From: Pararhizobium_B sp963760965
GTDB taxonomy: Bacteria; Pseudomonadota; Alphaproteobacteria; Rhizobiales; Rhizobiaceae
Assembly (NCBI GenBank): GCA_963760965.1
Contig: CAVXEW010000005.1
Span: 201,738 to 265,737, forward strand
DNA length: 64,000 bases
Reading direction: 5' to 3'
Shown: piece by piece, positions 9,552 to 18,420 of the stretch
Numbering within the stretch: the first letter of the stretch is position 1
How the letters are laid out: every line of letters begins with the position of its first letter
Notes under the pieces: generated by a model
What the model was told of the DNA's origin: nothing
Seen by the model: only the letters and a program-made list of their open reading frames with translations
The model's database searches: none
Position numbers and translations under genes: made by a program

Positions 9552-10464
9552 GCAGAACCTGCGCAGCCTGCTGCCCTCGGCGGGCAGTCTCATCGTCTTC
9601 GAGGCGGCCGGCCGTCACGGCAGCTTCACGCGGGCGGCGCACGAACTGGCGATGACCCAGGCGGCCGTCTCCTATGCCGTGCGGACGCTGGAGAAGCAGG
9701 TCGGCGCAACGCTGTTTCGCCGTGGTCACCGTTCGGTGACGCTGACGGAGGCGGGAGAGCGGTTTCACGCCGACGTCACCCTCGGCCTCTCGCACATACG
9801 CAGGTCGGCCGAGGATCTGCGCGCGCGGGCCGGCGAGGCACATGTGACGCTCGCCGCGTCGACCGCCTTCGCCTCGATGTGGATGCTGCCGCGGCTCCAC
9901 AAGCTGCGCGAGGACCTTCCGGAGGTCGACCTCAGGATCCAGACGGCAGACCGGGACCTCGACCTCGAGAACGAACCGATCCCCCTCGGCATCCGCGGCG
10001 GAAATCCGCAAGACTGGCCGCGATACGACGCGGCCCTGATGGCGCCGGAGGTGATCTACCCGGTCGCAAGCCCGGCCTATGTCGAACGCCACGGCATGCC
10101 CGGCAGCGTCGCGCAGCTCGCCGGACACCGCCTCATCCATCTCGAAGAGCCGGTGCGCAAGGCGGCCGACTGGGCGACATGGTTCAGGAGCGCCGGCATC
10201 GATGCGGCGACGGCCGGCCGCGGTCTTTCGATCAACGACTACGTGCTCGTCATCCAGGCGGTGATGGAGGGCCAGGGGGTGGCGCTCGGCTGGCACCATC
10301 TGATCCACCGGATGGTCGCGAGCGGGCTGCTCGTCCGGCTTTGCGCGCATGCGCTGGAGACGGGAGAGGCGTTCCACGTCATCTGGCCGAAGTCCCGCAT
10401 GCTGTCGGACCATGCGGCAGAGGTACGCGACTGGCTGATAGCCGAGGGTCGCCAGGAAGCCTAG
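9550..10464 (+). CDS. LysR-family regulator (GcvA-like)
   Basis: LysR-type transcription factor of 304 residues. The N-terminal winged helix-turn-helix covers about residues 10-70 (FEAAGRHGSFTRAAHELAMTQAAVSYAVRTLE) with the usual TLF.R..R.V.LTEAG wing. The remainder is the periplasmic-binding-like effector domain. The FEAAARHxSFTxAA style and the GIRxG segment (LGIRGGNPQDW) place it near the GcvA subgroup. It is divergent from the MttB-family methyltransferase, which it probably controls, perhaps in response to a methylated amine or amino acid. Ligand unknown. Confidence 0.88.
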   Translation: MQNLRSLLPSAGSLIVFEAAGRHGSFTRAAHELAMTQAAVSYAVRTLEKQVGATLFRRGHRSVTLTEAGERFHADVTLGLSHIRRSAEDLRARAGEAHVTLAASTAFASMWMLPRLHKLREDLPEVDLRIQTADRDLDLENEPIPLGIRGGNPQDWPRYDAALMAPEVIYPVASPAYVERHGMPGSVAQLAGHRLIHLEEPVRKAADWATWFRSAGIDAATAGRGLSINDYVLVIQAVMEGQGVALGWHHLIHRMVASGLLVRLCAHALETGEAFHVIWPKSRMLSDHAAEVRDWLIAEGRQEA

Positions 10465-10491
10465 CCGCGGCTTTCCGATGCCCCCGGCAGG

Positions 10492-11862
10492 TCAGGCGCG
10501 GCGCGAACGAACGACCAGCTCCTCCGCGTCGGCGATGCCGCGGCTCTTCCTGATCAGCTCGGACGCGTCGTCGGCGGTCATCGGCCTGCCGTAGAGATAG
10601 CCCTGGCCGGTCTGGCAGCCGAGGCCGAGGAGCTTCTCCGCCTGGGCCCTCTCCTCGATGCCCTCGGCGATCACCTTCAGGTCGAGGCCCTCGCACATGG
10701 CGAGGATGGCCTTGATGATGTGTTCGGAGGGCCGGTCCGTCGTGATCCCGCTGACGAAGGCGCGGTCGACCTTGACCTTGTCGAAGGTGAAGTCCCGCAG
10801 CCGGCCGAGGCTCGACTGGCCGGTGCCGAAATCGTCGAGCGACACGCGCACGCCCACGGCGCGCAGCTCGTTGACGATCTTCTGGGCCGTCTCCGGATCG
10901 CTCATCATCGCCGTTTCTGTGATTTCCAGCTCGAGGCGTCGCGGATTGAGGCCCACCCGATTGAGGATCGCCAGGATGTTGAAGCTCGTCGCCGGGTCCA
11001 TCAGCTGCGCCGAGGACAGGTTGAAGGACAGAAAGAGGTCGTCCGGCCAGGACAGTGCGGCTCGGGCCGCCTTCTTCAGGAGCACCTCGGTCAGCAGGTC
11101 GATGAAGGCGCGCTCCTCGGCAAGCGGGATGAAGAGATCCGGCGAGACCGGCCCGAGCTCGGCGTCGCACCAGCGCGCCAGGGCCTCGAAGCCGAGCAGC
11201 CGGCCGTCCCGGAGATTTACGATCGGCTGGAAATTCACCTGGACGTCGTCCGCGATGATCGCACGCCGGAGCGCCTGCTCGAGCTGCGTCGCCCGCTTCA
11301 TCTCGGCGGCGATCTCCTCGGAATAGACGGTGATCTTCCCCCGCCCCCGCCGCTTCGAGCGGTAGAGCGCGGTGTCGGCGCTCTTCATCAGCTCCGAAAA
11401 GGTCTCCCCGGCGAAGGGATAAACGGCGAAGCCGAAGGACGCCGACAGGCGCACGTTCCGGTCGCCCAGGTCATAGGGTGCCGACAGCACCTCCTTGAAC
11501 ATCTGGCCAATGCGCTCGGCGCCCTTGCGCTCGAAGACGAGCGGCAGGACGAAGGCGAACTCGTCGCCCTCCAGCCGTGCGACGAACGCGCCCTCGGGCA
11601 TGCAGGCACGCAGGCGGTGGCCGACCTGGCTCAGGATGTCGTTGCCGGCGTGATGGCCGAAGAGATCGTTGATCGGCTTGAAACTGTCGAGATTCGCCAC
11701 GCCCATGGTGAAAGGAGCGGGATCGTCCGCGCGCTCGGCGGCGAGTCGTTCGATCCGCTCGCGCAAGCGCCGGCGATTGCCGAGACCGGTCAGGGGATCG
11801 GTGAAGGCCATGGCCTCGAGTTCTGAACGCCTCGTCAGATTATAGTCGGCAGCGGAAGACAT
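10492..11862 (-). CDS. GGDEF-EAL domain protein (probable c-di-GMP phosphodiesterase)
   Basis: Cytoplasmic 456-residue protein with no sensor or membrane segment: GGDEF domain at about 20-180, EAL domain at about 195-445. The GGDEF signature is altered to LEGDEF, and no upstream RxxD inhibitory site is visible, so cyclase activity is doubtful. The EAL side looks complete: FEALARW, FNLSSAQL, ELEITETA, DDFGTG, KVKVDRAF, AEGIEE and CQTGQGYLYGRP. A phosphodiesterase role with a regulatory or dead GGDEF is the simplest reading. ATG 11862 is preceded by an AT-rich leader. It converges with the LysR gene downstream. Confidence 0.9.
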   Translation of the reverse strand: MSSAADYNLTRRSELEAMAFTDPLTGLGNRRRLRERIERLAAERADDPAPFTMGVANLDSFKPINDLFGHHAGNDILSQVGHRLRACMPEGAFVARLEGDEFAFVLPLVFERKGAERIGQMFKEVLSAPYDLGDRNVRLSASFGFAVYPFAGETFSELMKSADTALYRSKRRGRGKITVYSEEIAAEMKRATQLEQALRRAIIADDVQVNFQPIVNLRDGRLLGFEALARWCDAELGPVSPDLFIPLAEERAFIDLLTEVLLKKAARAALSWPDDLFLSFNLSSAQLMDPATSFNILAILNRVGLNPRRLELEITETAMMSDPETAQKIVNELRAVGVRVSLDDFGTGQSSLGRLRDFTFDKVKVDRAFVSGITTDRPSEHIIKAILAMCEGLDLKVIAEGIEERAQAEKLLGLGCQTGQGYLYGRPMTADDASELIRKSRGIADAEELVVRSRRA

Positions 11863-12065
11863 TCTTGTCCAGCCCCTTCCTTTTTATTATTCGCAGGTCC
11901 CCACCGCGGAGGCACACTGCAACGAAAATCTTAAAGTTCTGATAGCGCAGCCCTGCGAGATATCGGGGCACCGCCGGGCCGGGGGACAAAGCCGGCAACC
12001 TCCGCACAGGGGACGGAATGCGATGGTCTCTTTCCACGGCACTCCGAATCCGCGAAAATGGTTTC

Positions 12066-13892
12066 ATGACCGTCCGCCAGCTTTCCGAAACTCTCGTCAA
12101 CCAGATCGCCGCCGGTGAAGTGATCGAGCGGCCGGCGAGCGCCGTGAAGGAACTGGTCGAGAATGCGATAGACGCCGGGGCGACGCGCATCGAGGTCGCG
12201 ACGGCTGGCGGCGGGAAGTCCCTCCTCCGGGTTACCGACAACGGCTCGGGCATGTCGGCGGAAGACCTCGCCCTTGCGGTGAGGCGGCACTGCACGTCGA
12301 AGATCACCGACAGCCTGCTGGACATCCGCTCCCTCGGCTTTCGTGGCGAGGCGCTGCCGTCGATCGGCTCGGTGGCGAAGCTCTCGATCCGCAGCCGCAT
12401 CCATGGCGGTGCCGGCGGGCACGAAGTGCGGCTCGACGGTGGCCGCGTCGAAGCCGTGCGGCCCGCGGCGTGCAATCCGGGAACCGTGGTCGAGGTGCGC
12501 GAGCTGTTCTTCGCGACGCCGGCGCGGCTGAAGTTCATGAAGGGGGACCGCGCCGAGGCGGGCGCCATCACGGAAGTCGTCAAGCGCATGGCGATCGCCT
12601 TTCCCGCCATTCGCTTCGTGCTCTCGGGCAGCGACCGTTCGACGCTCGAGTACCCGGCGACGGGCGACGACCGGCTGGCGCGGATCGGCCAGGTGCTCGG
12701 CCGCGATTTCATCGACAATGCCATCGGGATCGACGCCGTGCGGGAGGACGTCCGGCTGACCGGCTTCTGCGGCGTGCCCACCTTCAACCGGGCGAACTCG
12801 CTCAGTCAGTTCGCCTTCGTCAACGGCCGGCCGGTGCAGGACAAGCTCGTCTGGTCGGCGTTGCGCGGCGCCTATTCCGACAGGATGCCGCGCGGACGAT
12901 ATCCGGTCGCCGTCCTTGCGATCGATCTCGATCCGGCACTCGTCGACGTCAACGTCCATCCGGCGAAGGCCGACGTGCGCTTCCGCGATCCGGGGCTGGT
13001 GCGCGGGCTCATCGTCGGCGCCATCCGCGAGGCGCTCGCGCGCGACGGCGACCGCGCATCGAGCCTCGGCGCCAGCGGAATGTTGGAGGCCTTTCGCACC
13101 GGCGCCGGCGGCAGGGGCCGAGGGGGCTGGACGCCGGCCGACCGGCCTGCCGCCACGGCCGGCCATTCCATCCACTCGTCGCCGTTCCGGCCGTTCGAGG
13201 AGCAGTCGGCGGCTTCGCCAAACGGCTTCGCGGAGGAGGAACAGGCGGCTTTCGAAAACGCCGCCGCGCCGTCTGCCCGCGCGGAGACAGCGCAGGACCA
13301 GCGGTCCGCCTCCCACCCGCTCGGCGCTGCCAGGGCGCAACTTCACGAGAACTACATCGTCGCGCAGACCGAAGACGGGCTGGTCATCGTCGACCAGCAT
13401 GCCGCGCACGAGCGGCTCGTCTACCAGAGGATGAAGGAGGCGCTGCATTCCGGCCGGGTCGCGGCGCAGGCGCTGCTCATTCCGGAAATCGTCGACCTGC
13501 CGGAGGAAGACTGCGACCGGCTGATGCGCCACGCTCAGGATCTGTCGCGCCTTGGCCTGGCGCTCGAACGCTTCGGACCCGGCGCCGTGGCGGTCGGGGA
13601 AACGCCGGCCATGCTCGGGGAGATCGACGCCGCCGCGCTCGTCCGGCAGCTTGTCGACGAGATCGCGGAATGGGACGATGCCTCCGGCCTCGCCTCGCGG
13701 CTCGACTACGTCGCCGCGACGATGGCCTGCCACGGCTCGGTGCGTTCGGGCCGGCGAATGAGGGGCGAGGAGATGAACGCGCTTCTGAGACAGATGGAAG
13801 CGACGCCGGGCTCAGGCCAGTGCAATCACGGCCGGCCAACCTATATTGAGCTCAAGCTGAACGACATCGAGCGCCTTTTCGGGCGGCGTTGA
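12066..13892 (+). CDS. mutL: DNA mismatch repair protein MutL
   Basis: MutL couples MutS mismatch recognition to strand removal. The 608-residue protein has the GHKL ATPase motifs ELVENAIDAGA, DNGSGM and GFRGEAL in the first 110 residues. A low-complexity linker follows at about 340-425, then the C-terminal dimerisation domain with DQHAAHERLVYQ, ACHGSVRSG and CNHGRPTYIEL. In the endonuclease signature DQHA(x)2E(x)4E the last position is Gln here rather than Glu. ATG 12066 begins the canonical TVRQLSETLVNQIAAGEV. The frame is open upstream to 12018, but that extension has no family support. DUF2093 follows 12 nt later. Confidence 0.95.
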   Translation: MTVRQLSETLVNQIAAGEVIERPASAVKELVENAIDAGATRIEVATAGGGKSLLRVTDNGSGMSAEDLALAVRRHCTSKITDSLLDIRSLGFRGEALPSIGSVAKLSIRSRIHGGAGGHEVRLDGGRVEAVRPAACNPGTVVEVRELFFATPARLKFMKGDRAEAGAITEVVKRMAIAFPAIRFVLSGSDRSTLEYPATGDDRLARIGQVLGRDFIDNAIGIDAVREDVRLTGFCGVPTFNRANSLSQFAFVNGRPVQDKLVWSALRGAYSDRMPRGRYPVAVLAIDLDPALVDVNVHPAKADVRFRDPGLVRGLIVGAIREALARDGDRASSLGASGMLEAFRTGAGGRGRGGWTPADRPAATAGHSIHSSPFRPFEEQSAASPNGFAEEEQAAFENAAAPSARAETAQDQRSASHPLGAARAQLHENYIVAQTEDGLVIVDQHAAHERLVYQRMKEALHSGRVAAQALLIPEIVDLPEEDCDRLMRHAQDLSRLGLALERFGPGAVAVGETPAMLGEIDAAALVRQLVDEIAEWDDASGLASRLDYVAATMACHGSVRSGRRMRGEEMNALLRQMEATPGSGQCNHGRPTYIELKLNDIERLFGRR

Positions 13893-13904
13893 GAGGAGAT
13901 TGCC

Positions 13905-14135
13905 ATGAACCGCTTCGAGGGTCCCGGATCCAACCCCGCGAAGGTCCGCTACCTGGACGGCGACTTCCAGGTCATCCTGCCGGGCACGCACGTGATCTGC
14001 GCCGTGACGGGCGAGACGATCCCGCTCGACGAGCTGAGATACTGGAGCGTCGCGCGCCAGGAACCGTATGTCGACATCGAGGCCTCCTTCGCGGCGGAAA
14101 AGAAGGCGGGCACCCTGCCGAAGCGCGCCGACTGA
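13905..14135 (+). CDS. DUF2093 family protein
   Basis: Small 76-residue protein of the DUF2093 family, which is largely confined to alphaproteobacteria. Recognisable segments are KVRYLDGDFQV, PGTHVICAVTGE and IPLDELRYWSV. There is no signal peptide or membrane segment. AGAGGAG lies 7 nt upstream of the ATG. It follows mutL closely and is probably co-transcribed with it. Function unknown. Confidence 0.85.
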   Translation: MNRFEGPGSNPAKVRYLDGDFQVILPGTHVICAVTGETIPLDELRYWSVARQEPYVDIEASFAAEKKAGTLPKRAD

Positions 14136-14153
14136 CGGGCGGCCAGCTCGGTT

Positions 14154-15179
14154 TCAGCCGCGCCGGCGCTTCCGGCACGCGGCCTGGGCTGCGTCGATGA
14201 TCTGATGCGGTGCCGTGGGCTCGGAAAAGACCAGGTCCACGGCCAGCACCTCGGCGGCGCAGGCCAGTTCCGCGGACCTGCCGTATGCTCCCCGCAGGCG
14301 CACCATGTCCTTGGCGGTGGTGATCGGGGTCAGCCCTTCCCTTCGCGCCAGATCGAGCAGTTCGCCGGCTTCCTCCTCGGAGAAGGCATGGTGATCGGGA
14401 AAGGCGCGGGCCAGGCGCAAGTCTGCGCCGGCCGCCTTGAGCGTGTCGAAGAACTTGCCCGGATCGCCGATTGCGGCGAATGCGAGGACCGGTCGGCCGG
14501 CGAGGTCGCCGGCTCCGCGCGGCACCAGCCGGGCCCGATGGATCGGCTTTGCCGCGCGTGCGGCAAGCCGGACGACCCGGTCGGCCGCTTCCCCCTCGCC
14601 GATCCTGACGAGCGCGGAAGCATGGCGGAGCTGGTCGAGAACCGGCGCACGCACCGGCCCGGCGGGAATCAGGCGGCCGTTGCCGAGGCCCCGGCCGGCG
14701 TCGACGACGAGAAGGGCGCAATCGAAGTGAAGTTGCGCGCTCTGGAAGCCGTCGTCCATGACGACAAGGTCGACGCCTTCCGCCAGCAGCCGCCTGGCGC
14801 CGGCAACGCGGTCGCGGGAGACCACCGTCGTCGCGCAGCCGGCGAGGAGCAGCGGCTCGTCTCCCACCTCGGCGGCACTGTGATGGTCCGGATCGACAAG
14901 CACCGGCCGCTCCGCCCGGCCGCCATGGCCGCGCGACAGGAAGCCCGGTCTCAGCCCGCGCTCGAGCGCGGCAGCGCCGAGAGCGAGCGCCGTCGGCGTC
15001 TTGCCGGCGCCGCCGACCGTGAAGTTCCCCACGCAGACGACGGGAGCATCGATGCGCACGCGCGGCGCCCGCTCCATGCGCCAGCGCGAGACGCGGCCGT
15101 AAGCCCAGCCAAGGGGAGAGAGCGCCATTCCCTGCCAGGACTTCTGCAACCACCAGAAGGGAGGCGCTTCGGAAATCAT
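14154..15179 (-). CDS. lpxK: tetraacyldisaccharide 4'-kinase
   Basis: Lipid A 4'-kinase, acting at the inner face of the cytoplasmic membrane. The 341-residue protein has the P-loop VGNFTVGGAGKTPT, the LSRGHGG segment typical of LpxK and DLVVMDDGFQ. Its N-terminus (PPFWW...LSPLGWAYG) matches the membrane-association helix of the family. The ATG at 15179 overlaps the waaA stop as ATGA, so the two are translationally coupled. It is the last gene of the lipid A/Kdo operon and converges with DUF2093. Confidence 0.93.
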   Translation of the reverse strand: MISEAPPFWWLQKSWQGMALSPLGWAYGRVSRWRMERAPRVRIDAPVVCVGNFTVGGAGKTPTALALGAAALERGLRPGFLSRGHGGRAERPVLVDPDHHSAAEVGDEPLLLAGCATTVVSRDRVAGARRLLAEGVDLVVMDDGFQSAQLHFDCALLVVDAGRGLGNGRLIPAGPVRAPVLDQLRHASALVRIGEGEAADRVVRLAARAAKPIHRARLVPRGAGDLAGRPVLAFAAIGDPGKFFDTLKAAGADLRLARAFPDHHAFSEEEAGELLDLARREGLTPITTAKDMVRLRGAYGRSAELACAAEVLAVDLVFSEPTAPHQIIDAAQAACRKRRRG

Positions 15180-16510
15180 CCCCGCGCCGCCCCCGCGGCA
15201 GTGTCGACCGGACGCAGCCGGGCCTGCACCGTCAGGGGATTGATGTAGGGCTCGAGCGCGGCGATCGTGCGCGGGAGTGCGCCGCGCATCGCGCCGACAG
15301 TCTTCGTCGCGGCCTCGCACATGGCGATGCGTGCCGCCTCGTTCGACATCAGATAGCCGACGCCCTGGGTCAGCATGTCGCCGTCCCTGACGATCTTGGC
15401 CGCTCCCGCATCGACGAGCTTCCGGTATGTCTCGCGGAAATTGCCGACATTGCGCCCGGAAAGAATGGCGCAGCCGAGCATTGCCGGCTCCAGCGGGTTC
15501 TGCCCCCCCTCGGCCGTGAGCGAACGACCGACGAACGCGATGCTGGTCAATCTCAGATAGAGGCCCATTTCGCCGATCGTGTCGCCGAGGAGGATGTCGG
15601 TCCTCCCGGTGATCGCATCGCCGCGCGAGCGCCGCGCGACGTCGAGACCCTTGGCGGCGAGCATCTCCGCGACGGCGTCGCCGCGCTCGGGGTGACGGGG
15701 CACGACGATGGAAAGGAGCCCGGGCCGGTTGGCCCTGATTGCCGCATGGACCGCGGCGGCGGCGCTCTCCTCGCCCTCGAAGGTAGAGATCGCGGCCCAG
15801 GTCGGACGGGAGCCGATTGCCTGCCTCAGCCTTGCCAGTTCGCCGGCATCGACGCCGGGAGGGGCGACGTCGACCTTCAGGTTGCCGGAGACGCTGACGG
15901 AATGGGCACCCAGCATGCGAAAGCGTTCCGCATCCGATTCCGACTGCGCGGCAACATGCGAGATGCTCTCGAAAAGGGCCGCAGCGAGGTTCGGACGCTT
16001 GCGCCAGTTGCGGAAGGAGCGGTCGGAGAGACGCCCGTTCACGAGCACCTGCGGGATCCGGCGACGGCCGAGTTCGAGGATCGTCATCGGCCAGATCTCG
16101 GATTCGGCGATAATGGCCAGATCCGGCCGCCAGTGATCGAGAAAACGTGCCACCGCCGGCTTGAAGTCGAGAGGCACATACTGGTGGATGACGCGGCCGC
16201 CGAGGCGCTTCGCCGCGACCTGCGCCGAGGTGACGGTGCCGGTGGTCAGCACGATCGACAGGCCGCGCTCGTGGACGGCCTCGATCAGCGCCACGACCGC
16301 ATTGGTCTCGCCGACGCTCGCGGCATGGAACCAGACGAGCGGGCCATGCGGTCGCGGCAGGCTCGCGCAGCCGTAGCGCTCGGCGCGGCGGGAGCGATCC
16401 TCCTTGCCGCGAGCGGAGCGATAGGCGAGATAGGTGCCGAGGAACGGATAGAGCGCGGCGCCGGCCCAACGGTAGCCGCCCAGCGCCAGACGCGCCCAGC
16501 GCGGGCTCAC
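15176..16510 (-). CDS. waaA: 3-deoxy-D-manno-octulosonic acid (Kdo) transferase
   Basis: Adds Kdo to lipid IVA. The 444-residue GT-B glycosyltransferase has an N-terminal membrane-anchor helix (GYRWAGAALYPFLGTYLAY), then FHAASVGETNAV, AESEIWPMTILELGRRRIP and the C-terminal FVGRSLTAEGGQNPLEPAMLG. GTG 16510 is taken as the start. It overlaps the stop of the acyltransferase gene (GTGA) and gives the normal family length, whereas the longer open frame upstream to 16684 has no homology. The order acyltransferase-waaA-lpxK is usual in Hyphomicrobiales. Confidence 0.93.
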   Translation of the reverse strand: MSPRWARLALGGYRWAGAALYPFLGTYLAYRSARGKEDRSRRAERYGCASLPRPHGPLVWFHAASVGETNAVVALIEAVHERGLSIVLTTGTVTSAQVAAKRLGGRVIHQYVPLDFKPAVARFLDHWRPDLAIIAESEIWPMTILELGRRRIPQVLVNGRLSDRSFRNWRKRPNLAAALFESISHVAAQSESDAERFRMLGAHSVSVSGNLKVDVAPPGVDAGELARLRQAIGSRPTWAAISTFEGEESAAAAVHAAIRANRPGLLSIVVPRHPERGDAVAEMLAAKGLDVARRSRGDAITGRTDILLGDTIGEMGLYLRLTSIAFVGRSLTAEGGQNPLEPAMLGCAILSGRNVGNFRETYRKLVDAGAAKIVRDGDMLTQGVGYLMSNEAARIAMCEAATKTVGAMRGALPRTIAALEPYINPLTVQARLRPVDTAAGAARG

Positions 16511-17286
16511 TTCCGCGTCCCCACGAGCCGGTAGGCATCCGCCGTCACTCGGTTCAATTCCTCGGTCACTTTCTGTCGGAGCGCTGCGACCTGTTCGTCG
16601 CTCGCGTCGGCGGGCACATAGATCGGGGGGCCGAGGCGCAGGCATCGGCGGCCGAAGGGCAGGTTGATGGTCATCCTGTCCCACGCCCTCTTGACGACAT
16701 GATGGCGGCTGGTGGCCAGCGCCATCGGAACGATCGGACGACCCGAGAACTTCGCCAGATGGACGATGCCCTCGCCTGCCTCTCGCGGCGCGCCCTTGGA
16801 TATGTCGGCGATCATCACGACATGGCGGCCGCGGCGCAGGGCATCTCGCAGGGCGATGAGCGCGCGGACGCCGCCCTTGCGGTTCGTCGCACCGCGGTCC
16901 CTGCCACCGGAGCCGCGCACCACCTCGTTGCCGGAAAGCTCGAGTACGCGCGCATTTATCTCGGCGTCGGCGCTGCGCGATACGAGGCCTGCAACCGCCT
17001 CTCCCCGGGGCCGGGTGAACTGCACGAGCATCTGCTGGCCATGCCAGAGCGCGATGATCACCGGCTTGTGGCCTTCGATGTGGGCCAGCATGTCGTGGGA
17101 TTCCGGTGCCGGAGGATTGGTGCGGTAGATGAAGACGCCGATGGCGTGGACGAGGCGTGCGGCAACCGCCTGGAAGGCGTCCGAGCGCAGCAGCGCCTTT
17201 CCTGCCCTGCGCGGCAGGGAACGGGAACCGGCTCCGCCGGTCCGGGAATTTTCCTTCATGGACGCGGACGCATGACGCGGCGCCAC
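16507..17286 (-). CDS. DUF374-type lysophospholipid acyltransferase
   Basis: Acyltransferase-like protein of about 259 residues with the DUF374 core: IIALWHGQQML, the R-S-A-D-A-E segment (LVSRSADAEIN), RGSGGRDRGATNRKGGVRAL and IVPMALATSRH. An internal hydrophobic stretch suggests membrane association. It probably acylates a lipid A or Kdo precursor, or a phospholipid. The genomic link to waaA and lpxK is visible; the substrate is not. GTG 17286 lies 2 nt after the DUF4170 stop; ATG 17259 is an alternative start. Confidence 0.85.
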   Translation of the reverse strand: MAPRHASASMKENSRTGGAGSRSLPRRAGKALLRSDAFQAVAARLVHAIGVFIYRTNPPAPESHDMLAHIEGHKPVIIALWHGQQMLVQFTRPRGEAVAGLVSRSADAEINARVLELSGNEVVRGSGGRDRGATNRKGGVRALIALRDALRRGRHVVMIADISKGAPREAGEGIVHLAKFSGRPIVPMALATSRHHVVKRAWDRMTINLPFGRRCLRLGPPIYVPADASDEQVAALRQKVTEELNRVTADAYRLVGTRK

Positions 17287-17288
17287 GG

Positions 17289-17537
17289 TCAGGCGCCGTG
17301 CCTCTCGCCGGTCTCCGGGTCGAGAAGCCTGTGCATGTGGACGATGAAATAGCGCATGTGCGCGTTGTCGACCGTCATCTGCGCCTTCGCCTTCCAGGCT
17401 GCCAGCGCCGTTGCATAGTCGGGGAAGATGCCGACGATGTCGAGTTCGTCGAGGTTGCGGAACTCCATGTCCTCGAGGCTCGAAAGCTCGCCGCCGAAGA
17501 CAAGGTGCAGGAGTTGCTTCGGTTTGTCACCAGCCAT
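17289..17537 (-). CDS. DUF4170 family protein
   Basis: Small 82-residue soluble protein of the DUF4170 family. Recognisable parts are KQLLHLVFGGEL, LDIVGIFPDYATALAAWKAKAQMTVDNAHMRYFIVH and HRLLDPE. It is present in many alphaproteobacterial lipid A operons between cysQ and the acyltransferase, as here. No catalytic motif is apparent and its role is unknown. Confidence 0.85.
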   Translation of the reverse strand: MAGDKPKQLLHLVFGGELSSLEDMEFRNLDELDIVGIFPDYATALAAWKAKAQMTVDNAHMRYFIVHMHRLLDPETGERHGA

Positions 17538-17595
17538 GAAAGGGCTCCAGGAACGCTTCGATTCGATCGGGGTTTGGGGCAATTCGCTGCAAAGG

Positions 17596-18420
17596 TCAAT
17601 GCCCGGCAAGCTGCGCGACCGCGGCCGCCAGCCTCGGCAGGACGGACCCGGAGCCGGCCAGCAGGATGCCGTGGCGGGTGTCTTCGCCGTTGAAGACCAT
17701 CGGCGCGCCGTCGCGCTGGACAAGCGACCCGCCGGCCCTGCGAAGGATGACTTCCGCGGCGGCGATGTCCCAGTCGTTGGCATTCTCGCGCACGAGGGTC
17801 GCATGCAGGCGGCCGTCCGCGACCATGGCCAGCCGGTAGGCCAGCGAGGGCACGTGGCCGACGGAGGCGACAAGCTCCTTCAGGTCGTCCGGCAGTTGCG
17901 CCATGATGCGGTCCGGGGCGGCCACCACCATCCGGCCCCCGTCCGCGGCGGCCGGCTCCGAAACTGCGATCGTCCGGCCGTTCTTTTCCGCCGGGCCAGC
18001 GCCATGCGCCGTGAAGACCTCGCCGGTCGCGGGTGCCACGAGAACGCCGGCCACGCTGACGCCACGATGGACGACGGCGACGCTGACGCACCAGATATCC
18101 TTGCCGGCGACGAAACCGCGGGTCCCGTCGATCGGATCCACTACGAACACCGTCTCGCGGCCGAGCCGGTCCTCCTCGCCGCCGCTCTCCTCCGAGAGCC
18201 AGCCATAGTGCGGCCGCGCCGCCGCCAGGCGCCGCCTGAGCATCCCGTCGACGGCGATGTCGGCCTCGCTGACCGGCGAGCGGCCGTGGTTCTTGTACCA
18301 GACCTCGGGATCGCGCCGGAAATAGTTCAGCGCCAGGCTGCCCGCCTCCTCCGCGGCGTCGCGAATGAGCGCCAGATCCGCGACGACGTCCGGCTCACGC
18401 GCGTGTTCAGCGGCCCGCAA
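17596..18420 (-). CDS. inositol-monophosphatase family / 3'(2'),5'-bisphosphate nucleotidase (CysQ-like)
   Basis: Magnesium-dependent phosphatase of 274 residues. The metal-binding motifs WLSEESG, DPIDGTRGF and WDIAAAEVILRRAGG are all present. Among family members, CysQ (PAP phosphatase) fits best by length and by its recurrent neighbourhood with pmbA and DUF4170, but an inositol phosphatase cannot be excluded. No ATG or GTG is available near the N-terminus. TTG 18420 has AGAAGG 8 nt upstream, inside the end of pmbA, so the two genes overlap by 14 nt and are likely coupled. Confidence 0.85.
   Translation of the reverse strand: MRAAEHAREPDVVADLALIRDAAEEAGSLALNYFRRDPEVWYKNHGRSPVSEADIAVDGMLRRRLAAARPHYGWLSEESGGEEDRLGRETVFVVDPIDGTRGFVAGKDIWCVSVAVVHRGVSVAGVLVAPATGEVFTAHGAGPAEKNGRTIAVSEPAAADGGRMVVAAPDRIMAQLPDDLKELVASVGHVPSLAYRLAMVADGRLHATLVRENANDWDIAAAEVILRRAGGSLVQRDGAPMVFNGEDTRHGILLAGSGSVLPRLAAAVAQLAGH

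Noticed and set aside
11931..13733. 600-codon minus-strand frame opposite mutL
   Set aside because: High-GC antisense shadow; the plus strand has complete MutL motifs.
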